Assembly (NCBI RefSeq): GCF_029714945.1
Contig: NZ_CP121634.1
Coordinates: 8,701,001 to 8,765,000 of the forward strand
Direction: 5' to 3'
Length of the DNA: 64,000 nucleotides
DNA from: Bradyrhizobium sp. CIAT3101
Lineage (GTDB): Bacteria; Pseudomonadota; Alphaproteobacteria; Rhizobiales; Xanthobacteraceae
A program made the translations under genes and the position numbers. The notes under the pieces are model-generated. The model was given only the letters and a program-made list of their open reading frames with translations. It did not search any database and had not been told where the DNA came from. Below are positions 62,618-64,000 of the stretch, piece after piece (the stretch's first letter is position 1; each line of letters opens with the position of its first letter).

Positions 62618-63838
62618 TCACTGTCGAGGCCTAAGCTTGAGCCAAAGACCTGGATGCAATCTCAGCCCAATTAGCCCGCGAGGCTTACATGCGATTCCAT
62701 GCACTGTGAAGCGAAACCGCCAGATCATGTAAGCAAGAATCAATTTCAAATTGGAATTGACAGTCCAGATGCGGGGCAGATGGTGTCCTCCGCCGAAGGG
62801 CAGGTAGCATCGGGCGTCGTAGGTCGAGCGTTCATTAAACCTTTCCGGCAGAAACTCCCCAGGACGATTCCAATATTTTGCATTGCGATGCAGCGAGTAC
62901 GCGCAAACCATGACTGCGCTGCCCTGAGGAATGTTCATCTCGGCCACGATGTGAGTCGTCCGTACGTGTCTGCCTTGCATCCACGCGGGACGATAGAGTC
63001 GTAAGCTTTCCGTCAAGGCCGTCCGGAGCTTGGAAGCTGATCCAAAATTCCGAAAATCGAACTCGGGTCCGACTGCCGCCGCTTCTTCAAACAGGGCCTC
63101 TTCGACACTGCTTCCCGAAATAAGCATCAAGGTCCAGGCTATGGAGGTCGCGGATGCGTGGAAAGCGTTTATCAGCGTACGGATCATCGCATACGCGACC
63201 AGGTCTCCCGGCATTTTGGGTTTCTCGTCGTAATGAGTGAACTTGATCTTTGAGATTTCAAGTGCAACGTTATGAAATGCAACGTTATGAAACTCTTTTC
63301 ATTCTCTTCGATCGCGCTGTCGATTCTCCTCCTCTTGGCCAGCAATCGGCGTGTTCTACATTCGCTAGCCACTCCTCTATAAAACTTTCTCTCACGATGA
63401 ACTCGTCGGCGTGGCGGGAGATATCGAAATTGTAAAGCAATTTGGCCATCAAGATCAGCATCCAGCGTTTGATCTCATGTGAGATCTCGATCGTGCTTTG
63501 ATCTGCGACGAATGGCGGAACACGCTCTTGAAAGCCAGCTGCGCTCTGACTTAGCTCAGCTAGAATTGTATCGTACGGCTTCACATGACCGGCGGAAATT
63601 GCTTTCAGTTTTAAAACAGTGGGAACGCAGATGGAGCATATGCATTCACAATTTTTCTGTAGCGGTGCTCGCTTATATCGTCACAATCAGTGTCTTCATA
63701 AAAGGGCCGAACCAATTCAGGAGAGTTGAAAACGAAGATCTGACGGCCGCCTGTTTCGTACCTGTACAGATCGGTGTGGCTTACTCGCGACATAAAGGCA
63801 GCAAAATCCACCTGATCTTGTATTTTGGAGGGCTCCAT
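62618..63838 (-). pseudogene. cytochrome P450, frameshifted and without heme cysteine
   Basis: Three minus-strand pieces in two frames form one P450. The N-terminus from 63838 is MEPSKIQDQVDFAAFMSRVS with YRYETGGRQIFVFNSPELVR. The middle, 63584-63285, has EISHEIKRWMLILMAKLLYN. The C-terminal part, 63214-62618, has an I-helix (LINAFHASATSIAWTLMLIS), the ExxR helix (ALTESLRLYRP), FLPERFNE and the start of the heme loop (YLPFGGGHHL). After PFGGGHHL the sequence is PRIWTVNSNLKLIL, where the ligand region CPGS is expected, so the cysteine is missing. The frameshifts and the absent cysteine show loss of function. No P450 partner is adjacent. Confidence 0.85.
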
Positions 63839-63944
63839 TTTATCGCAAATGGCCCGTCAATTCCCATCCAACCCATTCATTCTAGGCGATGCAATGAGCA
63901 ACTGCGGTTGCCAGCTCCTATAAATGGCCAAAGCAGCGACGCCT

Positions 63945-63975
63945 CCTCGCCCTGCCGTCAAGGGGCAGGGCGAGG
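63945..63975. terminator. strong hairpin at the window end
   Basis: CCTCGCCCTGCC-GTCAAGG-GGCAGGGCGAGG is a perfect 12-bp stem with a seven-base loop. No T run follows on either strand. It lies upstream of the P450 remnant and may end a transcript entering from the right. Confidence 0.5.
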
Positions 63976-64000
63976 TCAGCGGTACCGCACTTTCGGCCCT

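Noticed and set aside
1..64000. CRISPR arrays, tRNA and rRNA genes
   Set aside because: No regularly spaced repeats, no cloverleaf-like sequence with CCA-side motifs and no rRNA core sequence were noticed on reading.

Overview
The window looks like part of the symbiosis island of a Bradyrhizobium-type soybean/legume symbiont. This rests on an almost complete rhizobial (Rhc) type III secretion locus, a nod box in front of ttsI, several tts boxes, Nop proteins (NopB, NopX, NopC, NopA and a NopP-like effector), NodV/NodW-like two-component proteins, VirK- and FixK-like genes, and a dense background of decayed genes and insertion sequences. The species call is inferred from gene content only. No rRNA, tRNA or CRISPR array was seen.

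Layout. Positions 1-20 kb are a degraded accessory zone. It holds a TauE/SafE permease, remnants of an integrative-element/plasmid backbone (DUF736, DUF2493, a toprim primase with an unidentified partner), a VirK-family secreted protein and small conserved proteins. It also holds an IS66-family element (6445-11259) with matching terminal repeats and an 8-bp target duplication, whose tnpC is split by a nested serine-recombinase element. At 20.4-23.1 kb is a large multi-PAS histidine kinase (NodV/NwsA type). Positions 23-27.5 kb carry a frameshifted Crp/Fnr (FixK-like) gene, a cold-shock gene, a broken HU-like gene and a decayed second copy of ardC.

Positions 27.8-50.2 kb are the T3SS island. 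A nod box precedes ttsI, which is followed with stop/start overlaps by the secretin C-half gene rhcC2 and a CpaD-like lipoprotein gene (y4xG type). A long minus-strand operon runs nopB-rhcJ-nolU-nolV-rhcN-y4yJ-rhcQ-rhcR-rhcS-rhcT-rhcU. Divergent from it are rhcC1 and nopX, then nopC-nopA-rhcD(y4yQ)-two small genes-rhcV, and finally a NopP-like effector gene with its own tts box. Four good tts boxes (39.77, 40.93, 43.45 and 50.16 kb) fit this transcription plan: flavonoid/NodD acts at the nod box, TtsI is made, and TtsI acts at tts boxes to produce the secretion machine, needle, translocon and effectors.

Positions 50-64 kb are again mosaic. They hold a broken FkbM methyltransferase gene, an intact PurF-like gene whose catalytic cysteine is serine, an intact ArdC antirestriction-type gene, a MATE transporter, a NodW/FixJ-type response regulator followed by a stand-alone receiver, and a cytochrome P450 pseudogene that has lost its heme-ligand cysteine.

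The most interesting points are the Tad/Flp-pilus-like proteins serving the T3SS outer-membrane step, the RhcU protein lacking the NPTH autocleavage motif, the Ser-for-Cys PurF-like protein, the nested recombinase inside the IS66 copy, and a strong hairpin between nopA and rhcD.
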